From: Platanthera guangdongensis
Lineage: Eukaryota; Streptophyta; Magnoliopsida; Asparagales; Orchidaceae
Direction of reading: 5' to 3'
DNA: 64,000 nt
Assembly: GCA_039583875.1 (NCBI GenBank)
Contig: CM077152.1
Coordinates: 21,551,538-21,615,537 of the forward strand
Shown: positions 10,846 through 20,432 of the stretch, one piece after another
How the letters are laid out: each line of letters starts with the position of its first letter
Numbering within the stretch: the stretch's first letter is position 1
Program-made: the position numbers and the translations under genes
The notes under the pieces: model-generated
Database searches by the model: none
Told to the model about the DNA's origin: nothing
Seen by the model: the letters and a program-made list of their open reading frames with translations, nothing else

Positions 10846-13215
10846 TCAAACTTGGCAGCACATGCCAAGTTTGCCTTTGAGCTTCAGGAACGTGTCCACC
10901 TTCAATGCCTTGGTGAAGATGTCCGCGACTTGCTCTCCGGTCGGGCAATACTTTACTTCCACTGTCTTCAACTCCACCTGTTCACGGAGGAAATGATACC
11001 TCGTCTCGATGTGCTTGCTCCTTCCATGTAGTATCGGGTTCTTCGCGAGCTGGATGGCCGACATGTTGTCCACTAACATTGTTGTTGGCCCATCCACTTC
11101 ATGATGCAGACTCTCCAGAAGATTCCTTAGCCAGATGGCTTGACAGGTGCCAGCTGCTGCTGCAATGTACTCAGCCTCGCAGGACGATAGAGCTATCGTT
11201 GCCTGCTTCTTTGAGCTCCAAGAGAACACTCCCGTTCCCATGTTGAAAGCATATCCGGAAGTGCTCTTCCGATCGTTCACATCGCCTCCATAGTCACTGT
11301 CGGAGTATCCCACTAACTTCAGCTCCTCTCCAGTGGAGTACGTCAGCCCGTGACCTCTTGTCCCGTTGATGTACCTCAGGATCCTCTTCGCTGCCGTGAA
11401 GTGGTCTTCCTTTGGCTCCTCCATATGCCTGCTCACTACCCCGACCGCATACATGATGTCCGGTCGGGTGAAGGTTAGGTAACGTAGACTTCCCACCAAG
11501 CTTTTGAATAAGGTGGAGTCTACCGCTCCTTCCTTCGACTCTTTGCTCAACTTCAGGCCTGGGTCGGCAGGGGTAGAGATGGGCTTGCTGTTCTCCATCC
11601 TGAACTTCTTTAAGATCTCCTCTGCATACTTCTTCTGGGATATGAAGATCCCATCTTCTCTCTGCTGCACCTCTACTCCCAGAAAGTAGCTCAGCTCACC
11701 CAAGTCCGTCATCTCGAACTCTCTTTTCATCATACCCCGGAACTCTTCATACATCCCAGCATTGTTCCCTGTGAAGATTATGTCATCCACGTATAGGCAG
11801 ATAATCATCATGTTGCCTTCCTGGTCCACCTTGGTGTAGAGGGCGTGCTCATGCGGGCTCTTCTGATAGCCATGCTTTTGTAAGTAAGCATCTATCCTGC
11901 CGTTCCAAGCTCTAGCTCCCTGCTTCAGTCCGTAGAGTGCCTTGTCAAGCTTGCAGACCTTTCTCTCCTGCCCTTTCACCACGTACCCTGGAGGCTGCTC
12001 GATGTACACATCCTCCTCCAGGTAGCCATTCAAATAAGCAGAGACCACGTCCATCTGCATTATCTTCCACCCGTGATGTGCGGCTAGCGCGATGATCAGC
12101 CGGATGGTATCTATCCGCGCTACCGGTGCGAAGACTTCATCATAGTTCACTCCCTGAACTTGGCGGTAGCCCTTCACGACTAGCCTCGCCTTGTGCTTCT
12201 CCACGCCCCCATCTTTATTTTTCTTCACCTTATACACCCACTTCACCCCGAGGGGTTTGTGGCCTGCAGGTGCATCTACCAGCTTCCAGGTATCGTTCTT
12301 CTTGATGGAGGCGATCTCCGCATCCATTGCCTTCCTCCAGCTTTTCTCCTTGGCTGCTTCCTCATAGGAGTATGGCTCAACATCTGCTAAGAGACAATAT
12401 AAAGAATAATTGTTAGCAGTTGGTGTTGTCTCCTCGTAGATCTCCTCCAACCTCCTCATCCGAGGTTGAGGACGATCTTCCTTGCTCCCGCTGGTACGTG
12501 CTCCACTGGAACCACCTCTACTAGTGCTTGCTCCACTAGAGTAGGGAGTAAGAGCTCCCCCTGGCTCCCTGCTGGGTGGTGATGGTGGCTCAGCTCCTCC
12601 CATCTCAGCCTCTGCTTCCTGACCATCCTCTTCTTCATCATCTTCGAAGAACATTCCTTTGATCCCTCTCGTTGCTTCATCCCAGCTCCAGCTGCTCCCT
12701 TCTTCAAACACCACATCCCTTGAGATAATGGCCTTCTCCGTCTCCGGGTTGTACAACTTGTAAGCCTTGCTCGCAGGAGCGTAGCCTACAAAAATGCACT
12801 TCTCACTTCTATCGTCCAGCTTCCTCCTCCTCTGGTCCGGGATGTGAGCATAAGCTACACACCCGAAGACCCTCAGGTGCTTCACGCTAGGCTTCCACCC
12901 ACTCCAAGCTTCGAATGGAGTCTTGAACTTCACACTCTTGGTTGGGCAACGGTTTAGCAAGTACACCGCTACCTGAACCGCTTCTGCCCAGTACTTCTTT
13001 GGCAACCCCTTGCCCTTCACCATGCTCCGCGCCATGTTCATAATGGTTAGGTTCTTCCTTTCCGCCACTCCGTTTTGTTGAGGCGAGTACGCCGCCGTCA
13101 GCTGGTGCGAGATCCCCCATTCTCTGCAGTAGTCATCGAACAGCCTAGAGGTGTACTCCCCTCCTCTATCTGTCCGGAGCACCTTCAGTGGTTGCCCAGC
13201 TTCCTTCTCAGCCAT
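10846..13215 (-). CDS. C1 pol, distal part: integrase C-terminus, reverse transcriptase, RNase H
   Basis: This open frame of 789 residues is in the same frame as the upstream gag-protease ORF and separated from it by a single TGA. It holds the second half of the integrase core ([11 protein letters not shown] near residue 16, [11 protein letters not shown]), the copia linker ([31 protein letters not shown]) and reverse transcriptase from [21 protein letters not shown]. The catalytic box is [10 protein letters not shown], and [12 protein letters not shown] lies before it. RNase H follows ([46 protein letters not shown]). The frame ends a few bases before the polypurine tract, as usual for copia. 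The listed start is internal; in a functional copy this would be the downstream half of one polyprotein cleaved by the element's protease. Product location would be cytoplasmic virus-like particles. Confidence 0.93.
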   Translation of the reverse strand: MAEKEAGQPLKVLRTDRGGEYTSRLFDDYCREWGISHQLTAAYSPQQNGVAERKNLTIMNMARSMVKGKGLPKKYWAEAVQVAVYLLNRCPTKSVKFKTPFEAWSGWKPSVKHLRVFGCVAYAHIPDQRRRKLDDRSEKCIFVGYAPASKAYKLYNPETEKAIISRDVVFEEGSSWSWDEATRGIKGMFFEDDEEEDGQEAEAEMGGAEPPSPPSREPGGALTPYSSGASTSRGGSSGARTSGSKEDRPQPRMRRLEEIYEETTPTANNYSLYCLLADVEPYSYEEAAKEKSWRKAMDAEIASIKKNDTWKLVDAPAGHKPLGVKWVYKVKKNKDGGVEKHKARLVVKGYRQVQGVNYDEVFAPVARIDTIRLIIALAAHHGWKIMQMDVVSAYLNGYLEEDVYIEQPPGYVVKGQERKVCKLDKALYGLKQGARAWNGRIDAYLQKHGYQKSPHEHALYTKVDQEGNMMIICLYVDDIIFTGNNAGMYEEFRGMMKREFEMTDLGELSYFLGVEVQQREDGIFISQKKYAEEILKKFRMENSKPISTPADPGLKLSKESKEGAVDSTLFKSLVGSLRYLTFTRPDIMYAVGVVSRHMEEPKEDHFTAAKRILRYINGTRGHGLTYSTGEELKLVGYSDSDYGGDVNDRKSTSGYAFNMGTGVFSWSSKKQATIALSSCEAEYIAAAAGTCQAIWLRNLLESLHHEVDGPTTMLVDNMSAIQLAKNPILHGRSKHIETRYHFLREQVELKTVEVKYCPTGEQVADIFTKALKVDTFLKLKGKLGMCCQV

Positions 13216-13272
13216 CGCCTTGAACTCTTGGAACTTGTCCAGAGCCTCTGCCTTCTCCTTCAGAAAGTATAC

Positions 13273-15021
13273 TCAACACTTCCTACTGAAGTCGTCGGTG
13301 AACGTGATGTAGTATCTGCTTCCACTTATTGAAGTAGTCTCAAACGGACCAGCGATGTCCGAGTGAACTAACTCCAACGGCCTTGTTGCTCTCCGGGACT
13401 TGCCACCCTCGAAAGTTTCTCTCCTATGCTTCCCCTTCGTGCATGCCTCACAGACCCTTTGAGGAGGTGTGATCATAGGCAGCCCTTCCACCATCTTGGA
13501 TCCAGACAACAGCTTCAGGCCTGTGAACCCCAGATGCCCCATCCGGTGGTGCCACAGCCAAGCTTCCTCCTCATTTCCTGTCTTCGCAAGACATGCCGTC
13601 TCCTTGGCATCCAAACTTAGAGGGAAGAGGCGGTTCGTCGCCATCTTCACTCTTACCACCTCTCTTCCTTGGCTATCCTTCATCGCTAAGGTGCTATCCC
13701 TCAACAGGACGCGATAGCCCTTCTCCACCAGTTGTCCAAGACTTAGGATGTTACTCCTCAAGCCCGGTACATAGAAGACGTCGTTTATGAGCACCTCCTT
13801 CCCACTCATCGTCACCGCGATCACTCCTCTTCCTTCCACAGAGATCTTCGAGGCGTCGCCAAAACTGACATCTCCCCCATTCGGCTCAAGGCTGGTGAAT
13901 AGCTCCTTATCACCACACATGTGGTTACTAGCTCCAGTATCTAGGTACCACACTCCATTCCTCCCTCCTGCAGCGCCTTGGATAGTAAGGAACATCATCG
14001 GGTCTCCACCCGTGTTATTAGCCTCCGCATAATGGTTGGCTTCACCACCTTTCCTGGGAGCCCAGCAGTCGTAACTCATATGTCCAAACTTGTTACAGTT
14101 GTAACATTGAGTTTGAGACATATCTCTTCCTCCTCTTTGATTTCTTCCCTGGTCTCTTCCCTGTCCTCTGCCTTGACCTCTACCTTGGCCTCTTCCTCTA
14201 CCTCCTGCATCTTGCCTCCAACCATGCTGTTGCTCTACCGCTCCCTGGTTGAACTGATTTCTTCCAAAATCTCTTCCACCTCTTCCTCCTCTACCTCTGC
14301 CTTGGTAGCCTCGACCACGCTGGCCTCCTCCTCTTCCTGAACTCTCTCCAAAATTGAGTTGAGTCTGAAGTACTTTCCCCAAGCCACTCGACTCCTCCTC
14401 ATCTTGCACCATCCGATACTCATGTGCTTGTAGCGAACCTATCAGTTCATCCGCCGTCATCACTGTGAGGTCCTTCGACTCTTCGATGGCCACCACCACG
14501 TGTCGGAACTTCTTAGACATAGAACGCAGGAGCTTCTCTATGAAGCTGACCTCGTCTATCGTCTCCCCGTTTCTCTTCATCTCATTTGTGATCGTCCGCA
14601 GACGGGTCACATAGTCGCCAACCTTCTCTGAACCCTGCATCTTCATCACTTCATATTGAGCTCGAAGGGACTGCAGCTTCACCTTCTTTGCCTTATTGAC
14701 TCCCTGCATGGAGCGTTGTAAAATCTCCCATGCCTCCTTCGAAGTCTCGGCGTCCGAGATCTTCTCAAACGTAGCTTCATCCACCCCTTGATACAGAATG
14801 AACAATGCCTTCTTGTCCCTCTTCTTAGCTTCTCTCAATGCGGTCCTCTGTGCGTTTGTTAACACAGCTTCTGCTTCGGCAGTCAGCACCTCCACACCAT
14901 CCTCTACTACCTCCCACAACTCCTTGGAGGCTAGTAGTACCTTCATCTGGATGCTCCAGTTCCCATAGTTGGTCTTCGTCAACTTGGGGACTTGCCCCGG
15001 CACGGCACCTCCAAACTCCAT
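13273..15021 (-). CDS. C1 gag-protease-integrase N-terminal polyprotein
   Basis: This open frame of 582 residues starts 39 bases downstream of the primer site. Gag opens with PKLTKTNYGNWSIQMKVLL (about residues 12-30), followed by the UBN2 domain. A glycine/arginine-rich tract leads to the CCHC zinc knuckle CYNCNKFGHMSYDC near residue 306, which binds RNA during packaging. The protease motif WYLDTGASNHM is near residue 357. The GAG-pre-integrase region has HHRMGHLGF and CEACTKGKH (HHCC zinc site), and the integrase core begins HSDIAGPF. The frame stops with TGA at 13273-13275 in a position where copia integrases have tryptophan (after FSRKC), so a single TGG-to-TGA change explains the break. 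Without readthrough the copy cannot make reverse transcriptase. Confidence 0.93.
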   Translation of the reverse strand: MEFGGAVPGQVPKLTKTNYGNWSIQMKVLLASKELWEVVEDGVEVLTAEAEAVLTNAQRTALREAKKRDKKALFILYQGVDEATFEKISDAETSKEAWEILQRSMQGVNKAKKVKLQSLRAQYEVMKMQGSEKVGDYVTRLRTITNEMKRNGETIDEVSFIEKLLRSMSKKFRHVVVAIEESKDLTVMTADELIGSLQAHEYRMVQDEEESSGLGKVLQTQLNFGESSGRGGGQRGRGYQGRGRGGRGGRDFGRNQFNQGAVEQQHGWRQDAGGRGRGQGRGQGRGQGRDQGRNQRGGRDMSQTQCYNCNKFGHMSYDCWAPRKGGEANHYAEANNTGGDPMMFLTIQGAAGGRNGVWYLDTGASNHMCGDKELFTSLEPNGGDVSFGDASKISVEGRGVIAVTMSGKEVLINDVFYVPGLRSNILSLGQLVEKGYRVLLRDSTLAMKDSQGREVVRVKMATNRLFPLSLDAKETACLAKTGNEEEAWLWHHRMGHLGFTGLKLLSGSKMVEGLPMITPPQRVCEACTKGKHRRETFEGGKSRRATRPLELVHSDIAGPFETTSISGSRYYITFTDDFSRKC

Positions 15022-15059
15022 CTCTCCTCTACTTCAAATCTTCCGAGGGTCCTAACCTC

Positions 15060-15071
15060 GCTCTGATACCA
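15060..15071 (-). promoter_or_regulatory. Primer binding site of C1
   Basis: The minus strand reads TGGTATCAGAGC, the exact complement of the initiator Met-tRNA 3' end. It lies two bases inside the 5' LTR and primes minus-strand DNA synthesis. Confidence 0.95.
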
Positions 15072-15073
15072 CT

Positions 15074-15665
15074 TGTTGGAAACGTGTATGGGCTCCTGCT
15101 ACTTCGAAAATCTCCTAAGTACTCGGCGAGACCGCTACAAACCGCGCGAATCAGCTCCCTCCTACTCGCGCGAATCAACCAAGCGAGCTCGCCTACAACA
15201 CCTCTCTCCTAGACCCCCAGGCGAGACCGCACTCCACTCGCGGCTTGACCTCCCAACTCGCGTGGCGAGGTCCGTCTACTCGCGACCTGCCCCTGCGCGA
15301 GCTCCACCTGCGAGAGCTACCCCAGCGCGAGCTTTCCCACGCGCGAGTGCACAACCCGCGAGCTCCACCCGTCAGCGAGATCACCAACTCGCGAGTTCAC
15401 TAAGCCGCCCGGCTTCAACTTCTAACCGCCCGGACAGAAAGAACACACCAGCGCTGCGGCGCTTCCCACTCTCTCTCTCTCTAACAGGAACAAAAACTGG
15501 GGAGTTTATCTCTCTACTTTCATCAATCTTTAAACATGTACAATGGGACCTTTATATAGGCAAAAGAAAAACTACACATCTCTCTCTCATCATAAATGCA
15601 AACATAAAATAATACTAAAAACTCCTTTTGACTTGTTGACCCGGTCAACAAGTCAATCACCAACA
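15074..15665 (-). repeat. 5' LTR of C1 with promoter
   Basis: It matches the 3' LTR nearly base for base. A TATA box (TATATAAAGG on the minus strand) lies at 15551-15560. More than twenty GCGAG or CTCGC motifs cluster at 15120-15410, which in element orientation is downstream of the TATA box, in the presumed R/U5 region. Confidence 0.95.
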
Positions 15666-15670
15666 AAGTT

Positions 15671-15796
15671 GATACCTTTCCAGCAACCATAAACCATTAT
15701 TTGTGGATAGGTATGCTATCTCATAAAGTTAAAATATGCCTAAATTCGTCATAATCCAGCTTTTAGAGACAGCTGGCCTCAATTATGAACTGTGGC
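15671..15796. other. Single-copy flank between C1 and S3
   Basis: These 126 bases of non-repeat sequence lie between the right duplication of C1 and the left end of S3. Together with the flank left of 10245 they form the pre-insertion locus. They may be intron sequence of the trehalose-phosphate synthase relic that follows S3, but no motif proves this. Confidence 0.4.
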
Positions 15797-17132
15797 TGTA
15801 AAAATTTTCTAGAAGTGGGAAAGGTCGTAGGAACGCTCAATCATATCATTGTTAAATAGACCAGTACAACAGAAGGAAAGAGAAACGTATATTATCAAAC
15901 AGAACAAGGTATACATTGTGATACATGATTCGTCGATGCACCCGAAAAAAACAAAAACATACAAGCAAGAGTAAACCGGATGGACTGATAACAATAGCCG
16001 CCAAAACCGCCTATCTGCAAAAGTTGTCCGCTGAAGCCGACAAGTCGTGAAACTGCAACTTAACCGCGCGGACTACCCGTTATTGATTGCTGAAGAAACC
16101 TGCTCGCGCATGCAAGCCGCCTGGCCGCAAGATCACCTAGCTGGAAGGGCCGCGAACAGAGCTGCTGCCGAACTGAACAGAGTCAAACCGTCAGAGGCAG
16201 ACTGACTTACTGAACTGGGAAAACTTTGCCAAAGAGAACCGTTTGGTCGCAAGTCGCGACCTGCTGCAACCCACAGATTGTTATCCGCTAAGCCGCACTG
16301 AACCTTGACTGATGTCAGAAACAAGTCTCTGGTCGCCCAGTTATAGCAACACAATCTGCAATACAACAAAACCGATTACTTTCTCTAAACCGCGTGGTTA
16401 AGAAAACCAGACCGCTATTTTTAACTCAAGCTTCAAAGCTAGCTTCGATATTTATGTTATAAATGATGAGCCAGAGACCCTTATTATAGGCAAGTGAAGG
16501 GAGTGAAGTCACGGCCCATGCGATAGGGTAACCACTCATCAGCGTGTGGCTAGCCGCACCAGATCGCACAAGAGTGTGGACACAGACAGATCGTGCAAGA
16601 CAATCTGCAAGTCGCCGCTAACTCCACATCCAGTCCGCGCAAAACATGTGGACTCGACGAACTAGATAACAACCGGACCTGGCACATTACGGTGACCAAG
16701 TCCAAACCTTCAGCGGTTTCTGGCTGAACCTGATGCAAACTTAACACAGGCGGACTCCGTAATCCGCGAGCACATGCGGACTCCGCAATCCGCGATAACA
16801 CATGCAGTCTCAACACAGGCGGGCTCCGCAATCTGCGAGCTCAACACCAACTAGACAACCCACCAAAACAGTGGACAACGCGGTTCCCAGAACCAGAACG
16901 CACCGGTCTGGGAGAATTCCAGATGAGCCCGCAAGCACAGAGTCATGTCGGACTCGGCGAACTCCAGATGAGTCCGCCACACCCGCGGTTAGACATTATT
17001 AACCGCCCGGTTACAAACCAGGGAACTTATTGAGACAGACCGCAGAACACTAGCTGAACTGGCTAGTCCGCCAACTGCTAAACGCGTGGTCTGCCCGATC
17101 AGACCGCCACTCTCACTTCAACAAATTCAACA
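15797..17132 (-). mobile_element. S3: solo LTR of a CCGC-rich copia family
   Basis: The LTR is 1336 bp, starts TGTAAAAATTTTC and ends AAATTCAACA on the plus strand. It is flanked by the perfect duplication GTGGC (15792-15796 and 17133-17137). Its right end resembles the ends of S2 and element A (TTCAACA preceded by GACCGCC...CACTTCA). It contains many GACCGC, GTCCGC and GCGGACTCCGC motifs. No internal element sequence remains. It inserted 11 bp upstream of the trehalose-phosphate synthase-like exon. Confidence 0.9.
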
Positions 17133-17148
17133 GTGGCAGCACTTGTAG

Positions 17149-17420
17149 GGAGTAAGCAAAATCATAGTTGCGCGGAATCTCATAGCCACCCTGTCGAGTG
17201 GAGGGAAATTACCGAGCTTCATTCTGTGCATTGGGGACGATCAATCCGACGATCAAAGATATGTTCAAGACAATCACGGGCTCCTCTTGGGCGAGCAAGT
17301 CGCCTTTTCTGGCCTTTTCCAATGTCTTTGCATGCATGATCCGGAAGAAACCGATAAAGGTGAAATATATACTACCTCCAACCCAAGGAGACCTCTGCGA
17401 AGGCCTGCCATAGCGAATGT
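17149..17420 (+). pseudogene. Relic of a class II trehalose-6-phosphate synthase C-terminal exon
   Basis: From 17149 the frame reads GVSKIIVARNLIATLS, then GGKLPSFILCIGDDQSD. This matches the trehalose-phosphatase-like (HAD) domain of plant class II TPS proteins, whose conserved blocks are GVSKGxVA and FxLCIGDDRSDEDMF. After a small insertion near 17256 the next frame gives DMFKTITGSS, and then VFACMIRKKPIKVKYIL, matching the VFACTVGxKPSKAKYYL block. The acidic GDD loop is kept but the frame is shifted. The fragment is preceded by TTGTAG, a plausible intron acceptor. Class II TPS proteins are regulators of sugar signalling rather than strong enzymes. This copy lacks the synthase domain and is non-functional. 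No other exon was found in the window. Confidence 0.78.
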
Positions 17421-17523
17421 GATAACCAAGATGAAAACTGTATTAGAGATTGTATGTAGATTTTTTGGGATTCTTTTTTGTAAATTTAAATGAAGGATCG
17501 TTTTTAATTACGTCCACTAAGAT
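17421..17523. other. Sequence downstream of the TPS relic
   Basis: This AT-rich stretch, with TTTTTTGGGATTC and TAAATTTAAATG, could be the former 3' UTR of the relic. No other feature was seen. Confidence 0.35.
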
Positions 17524-17710
17524 TTAGGTTCTGTTTGACACGGTGGTGGCGGTCATGGACATGGGGATTACATTGTCATTCGTTGACACCCATCTAAGAA
17601 ACTTCATCCATTTTATGTTTAAACAGATGATGTTTGTTAGATGATCCTTAACGAATGACGGTTTAACTCATACTTTTACGATCGCCACCACGGTGTAGAA
17701 GGGAGCCTAA
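17524..17710. mobile_element. Small fold-back element (187 bp)
   Basis: The termini TTAGGTTCTGTTTGACAC and TTAGGCTCCCTTCTACAC (reverse complement of the right end) are followed on both sides by GGTGGTGGCG or CGTGGTGGCG, forming imperfect inverted repeats of about 28 bases. It has no coding capacity. The subterminal CTGTTTG...GTGGTGGCGG resembles the left end of the Harbinger element at 25304. It may therefore be a Harbinger-derived MITE, but no clear target duplication is visible. Confidence 0.6.
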
Positions 17711-17998
17711 GGATCTATTTGTTTGGGCGTTTCGCTGCTCTGTTTTGGGCAAACGCCGCCGGAAGGCGGGTAAACAAATGAATCTCTGGCGGCATTTGCT
17801 CCGTTTCCACCCGCCCGCCTTGAGAAACGCCCCAAAAAGCTCCGTTTGGAGCAGCCACCTCCCCCCTCCGTTTCGAACACTCCGTTTCCACCCGCCGGAT
17901 CGACCCGCCACCGCCGAACCAAATGAAGCCTAAGACTCTATTTGGTTTGGCGTTTCGCTGCTCCGTTTGGGGCAAACGCCGCCGGAAGGCGGGTAAAC
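17711..17998. repeat. Two related fold-back repeats, the second split by C2
   Basis: The first unit (about 17711-17930) runs from GGATCTATTTGTTTGGGCG to CCAAATGAAGCCTAAG, whose ends are imperfect inverted repeats. The second (about 17931-17998) repeats its first 68 bases closely (CTATTTGGTTTGGCGTTTCG ... GGCGGGTAAAC) and then stops where C2 begins. It appears to resume at 25288 with AAACAAATGAACC, matching AAACAAATGAATC of the first unit. Both have GC-rich arms (GCGTTT/AAACGCCGCC). Confidence 0.55.
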
Positions 17999-18394
17999 TG
18001 TTGAAAACGTGTATGGGTTCCTGCTATCTCCCCAAAATTTCCGAAAATTCTTCTAAGTAGTCGGCGATGCCAACTTGGCGAGACCGCCAAGTCGCGCGGT
18101 TACTACCCCGGCGAGACCGCACCCCACTTGCGGTTAGATCACTCAACCTGCATGACCTCGACGCCAACGAACTTCTACTCGCTTGCGAGTCCCCCAGCCA
18201 GCAGTACCCTCTCGAGAGCTCACACTCCTCTCGCGAGCTGCACCCCGCGAGCACTACCCAGGCGAGCTGGCTCCGCGAGACCAACAGGCGAGACTGCTAC
18301 ACCCTTGCTGCTAGACCCCCACACACGAGTACTCAACCCGCGAGTACACCTCCCGCAGCGAGATCACCAACTCGCGAGTTGCACAAGCCGTGAG

Positions 18395-19430
18395 TGTACA
18401 ACCCCGTATTCGCGAAGAGTGGGCCCAAAATAAGGTAAGCAAGTTTTTAAGCTTTTTGGGAGTTTTGCACTCCTAGGGGCCAATTTTTGGTGAACTTGAA
18501 AGACATACTAGTAGGGGGAGAAAATATTTCTCCCCCAAGGCGCTCTTGGCAAGCCGCCGCAAGCCGCCGCAAGCCGCCCAGGCCGCCAGGCCGCAAGCCG
18601 CCTCAGGCCGCCAGGCCGCAAGCCGCCCAGGCCGCCAGGCCGCAAGCCTCCCAGGCCGTCAGGCCGCAAGCCGCCTCAGGCCGCCAGGTCGCAGGCCGCC
18701 CCAGCTCGCGAAGAGTGACCCTATGTAAGGCGTGCTCGGCTTTTTTAAGTATTTCGAACTCTTGGCGGCCTAGCGGGGCGAGACCGGCCGGGGGCCAGGG
18801 TCTCGCCCCCGCCTCTTCTTGCTCGGCGGCCTAGCGGGGCGAGACCGGCCGGGGGCCAGGGTCTCGCCCCCGCCTCTTCTTGTTCAGCGGCCTAGCGGGG
18901 CGAGACCGGCCGGGGGCCAGGGTCTCGCCCCCGCCTCTTCTTGCTCGGCGGCCTAGTGGGGCGAGACCGGCCGGGGGCCAGGGCCTCTACTTGCAGTTTT
19001 ACCTTCTTGCCCTCGGGGAAAATTCCCCCCTTACCCCCCGGCGTGGCTGTTTTCTATTGGCCCAAGGCTTTTTGGGCGTGAGGGTATCTCGGTCATTTTG
19101 GTCCAAGGGGTTTTGGAAAACTATAAATAGACCCCTTGGGTGCCTTGGAGGGGGACTTCATCTTCTTCTTCTTGCTTGCTCCTCCCTTGGCTTCTTCTTG
19201 GTAGAGTTGAGAGAGCTCCTCCAAGGCACCCTAGCTTGAGCATTGGCTAGGGAGGGGAAGAGCTCAGGTAGCCTTCCGGGTGTGAGGTGGGACCTCCGCG
19301 CTAGAGCCGAGGGTCTGTTCCTAGTTTCTTGATCCTTTGGTCCGTGACGTTCTCTCGAGTGTAGTAGGTGTGAGGTCACCCCTTCCCCGAGGGACGAACT
19401 CCACGAGAGACCAGGTTTCTGGTTTCAACA
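18395..19430 (+). repeat. 5' LTR of N1
   Basis: It begins TGTACAACCCCGTATTCGC and ends GGTTTCAACA. The U3 contains a run of AGGCCGCCAGGCCGCAAGCC units (about 18541-18710), then four 61-bp units with strong hairpins (18764-18990). A TATA box (CTATAAATAG) is at 19121-19130. The last 230 bases (R/U5) are shared with S1 and N2. Confidence 0.93.
18764..18995 (+). repeat. 61-bp hairpin repeats in the N1 U3 (4 units)
   Basis: Units begin GGCGGCCTAGCGGGGCGAG and repeat every 61 bases. Each holds the inverted repeat GGGGCGAGACC / GGTCTCGCCCC (11 bp) around a GC-rich loop of about 12 bases. The fourth unit is truncated. The same unit occurs in the 3' LTR (24258-24490) and, six times, in the N2 LTRs. 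Confidence 0.9.
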
Positions 19431-19485
19431 TTTTGGTGCGGTGAGCGTGGAGAGTGACCAACACAGAAGATCTCGAGAGAGTGTC

Positions 19486-20432
19486 ATGACGGGAGGTCAA
19501 GGAGGTAGTGATGATCTCGGCGAGCTCCCCACCCCAGGACCCTTTGTGGGGAGGCAAGAGTTCATGGCCTCCATCCAAGGCATCATGGAGATGCTGCGAA
19601 GCATTGCTCCTCAGGGTGGCAGCTCCACCCCGACCCCCCAGGAGTTAGCTCCCCCTCTCGACGAGTCGACTCCCAGGGGTCTAGGCGAGATGACCCCAGC
19701 AGGGGGAGAAGGAAGTGTTCCAGGAAGAAGGCCCGGGAAGGAGAGGATGGGTGATGGGGTCGAGCGAGACCTCACCGGCCGAGAGTTGTTCTCTAGCCCG
19801 GCGAGTGCCAACCTCCCAGGGGAGCAGGCCGCGCGAGTAGAAGTGGCGAGACCACCCCTTAAGGGGTCACCCTTCAGCGAGCTGATCATCTCAGCTCCCG
19901 TTCCCGAGGGGTTCAGAGAGCCAGACATGGCTTACTATTCCGGGAAGGATGACCCTGTTCAGCATCTGCAGTGGTTCGAGGATGCTGTCTCCATCAGGCC
20001 GATGACGGACGCCTTCAAGTGTCGCCTCTTTGCGATCACGTTGAAGGAGAAGGCAAGGGACTGGTTCCACCAACTCCCTCCAAGGTCGATCTACGGGTTC
20101 GAGGACTTGAGCCGAAGCTTCCAGCTCCGCTTCTCCACCTCCAAGAAGCGGAAGAGGAGTCCTGAATCCATCTTCTTGATAAGGCAGGGGCCGAGGAGTC
20201 ATTGGCCCGCTACGTTGACCGGTTCCAAGAGGAGATCCTGGAGGTCCAGGAGATGTCAGGGTATGCTCTCCAGATGGCCTTCACCGTTGGGCTGAAGGAG
20301 GGCTTCTTCAAGATGAGCTTGACCAGGAAGGCCTCCCTTTCCTTCGAGGAGCTGATGGAAAGGGCGGCAGAGGAGATAGCCATGGAGGCGGCCAACCCGG
20401 TGTTTGTCAAGAAGTTGGCAAAGCTGACATAG
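19486..20432 (+). pseudogene. N1 gag (frameshifted)
   Basis: The start ATG at 19486 (MTGGQGGSDDLGELPTPG) lies 55 bases inside the LTR. The protein has a long acidic/proline-rich N-terminus and then the gypsy retrotrans-gag core: FREPDMAYYSGKDDPVQHLQ, KEKARDWFHQLPP and FEDLSRSFQLRFS. Near 20190 a frameshift moves the conserved continuation (SLARYVDRFQEEILEV..GYALQMAFTVGLKEGFF) to the frame at 20202-20432, which ends at a TAG. The same frame reopens after the stop and leads into the protease. Gag would package element RNA. This copy is broken, but it keeps the recognisable core. Confidence 0.85.

Larger units (their letters stand above)
10250..15665 (-). mobile_element. C1: young, nearly intact Ty1/copia retrotransposon
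   Basis: The element is 5416 bp with LTRs of 587 bp (10250-10836) and 592 bp (15074-15665) that are almost identical by eye. It is flanked by the perfect duplication AAGTT (10245-10249 and 15666-15670). On the minus strand the order is 5' LTR, primer site complementary to initiator Met-tRNA, one gag-protease-integrase-RT-RNase H frame, purine tract and 3' LTR. The two LTRs differ mainly by short indels near 10730/15580, which points to a recent insertion. The only obvious defect is one in-frame stop in the integrase region (13273-13275). C2 at 17999 is an older relative. Confidence 0.96.

Noticed and set aside
10249..11031. Plus-strand open frame of 260 residues over the C1 3' LTR
   Set aside because: It is antisense to C1 and crosses the LTR and the end of pol. 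Its counterpart at 15073-15612 is the other LTR. It is a by-product of low stop density in the GCGAG-rich region.
17715..17975. Open frames on both strands of the GC-rich fold-back repeats
   Set aside because: They follow the inverted-repeat structure and are not related to any protein family I recognise.
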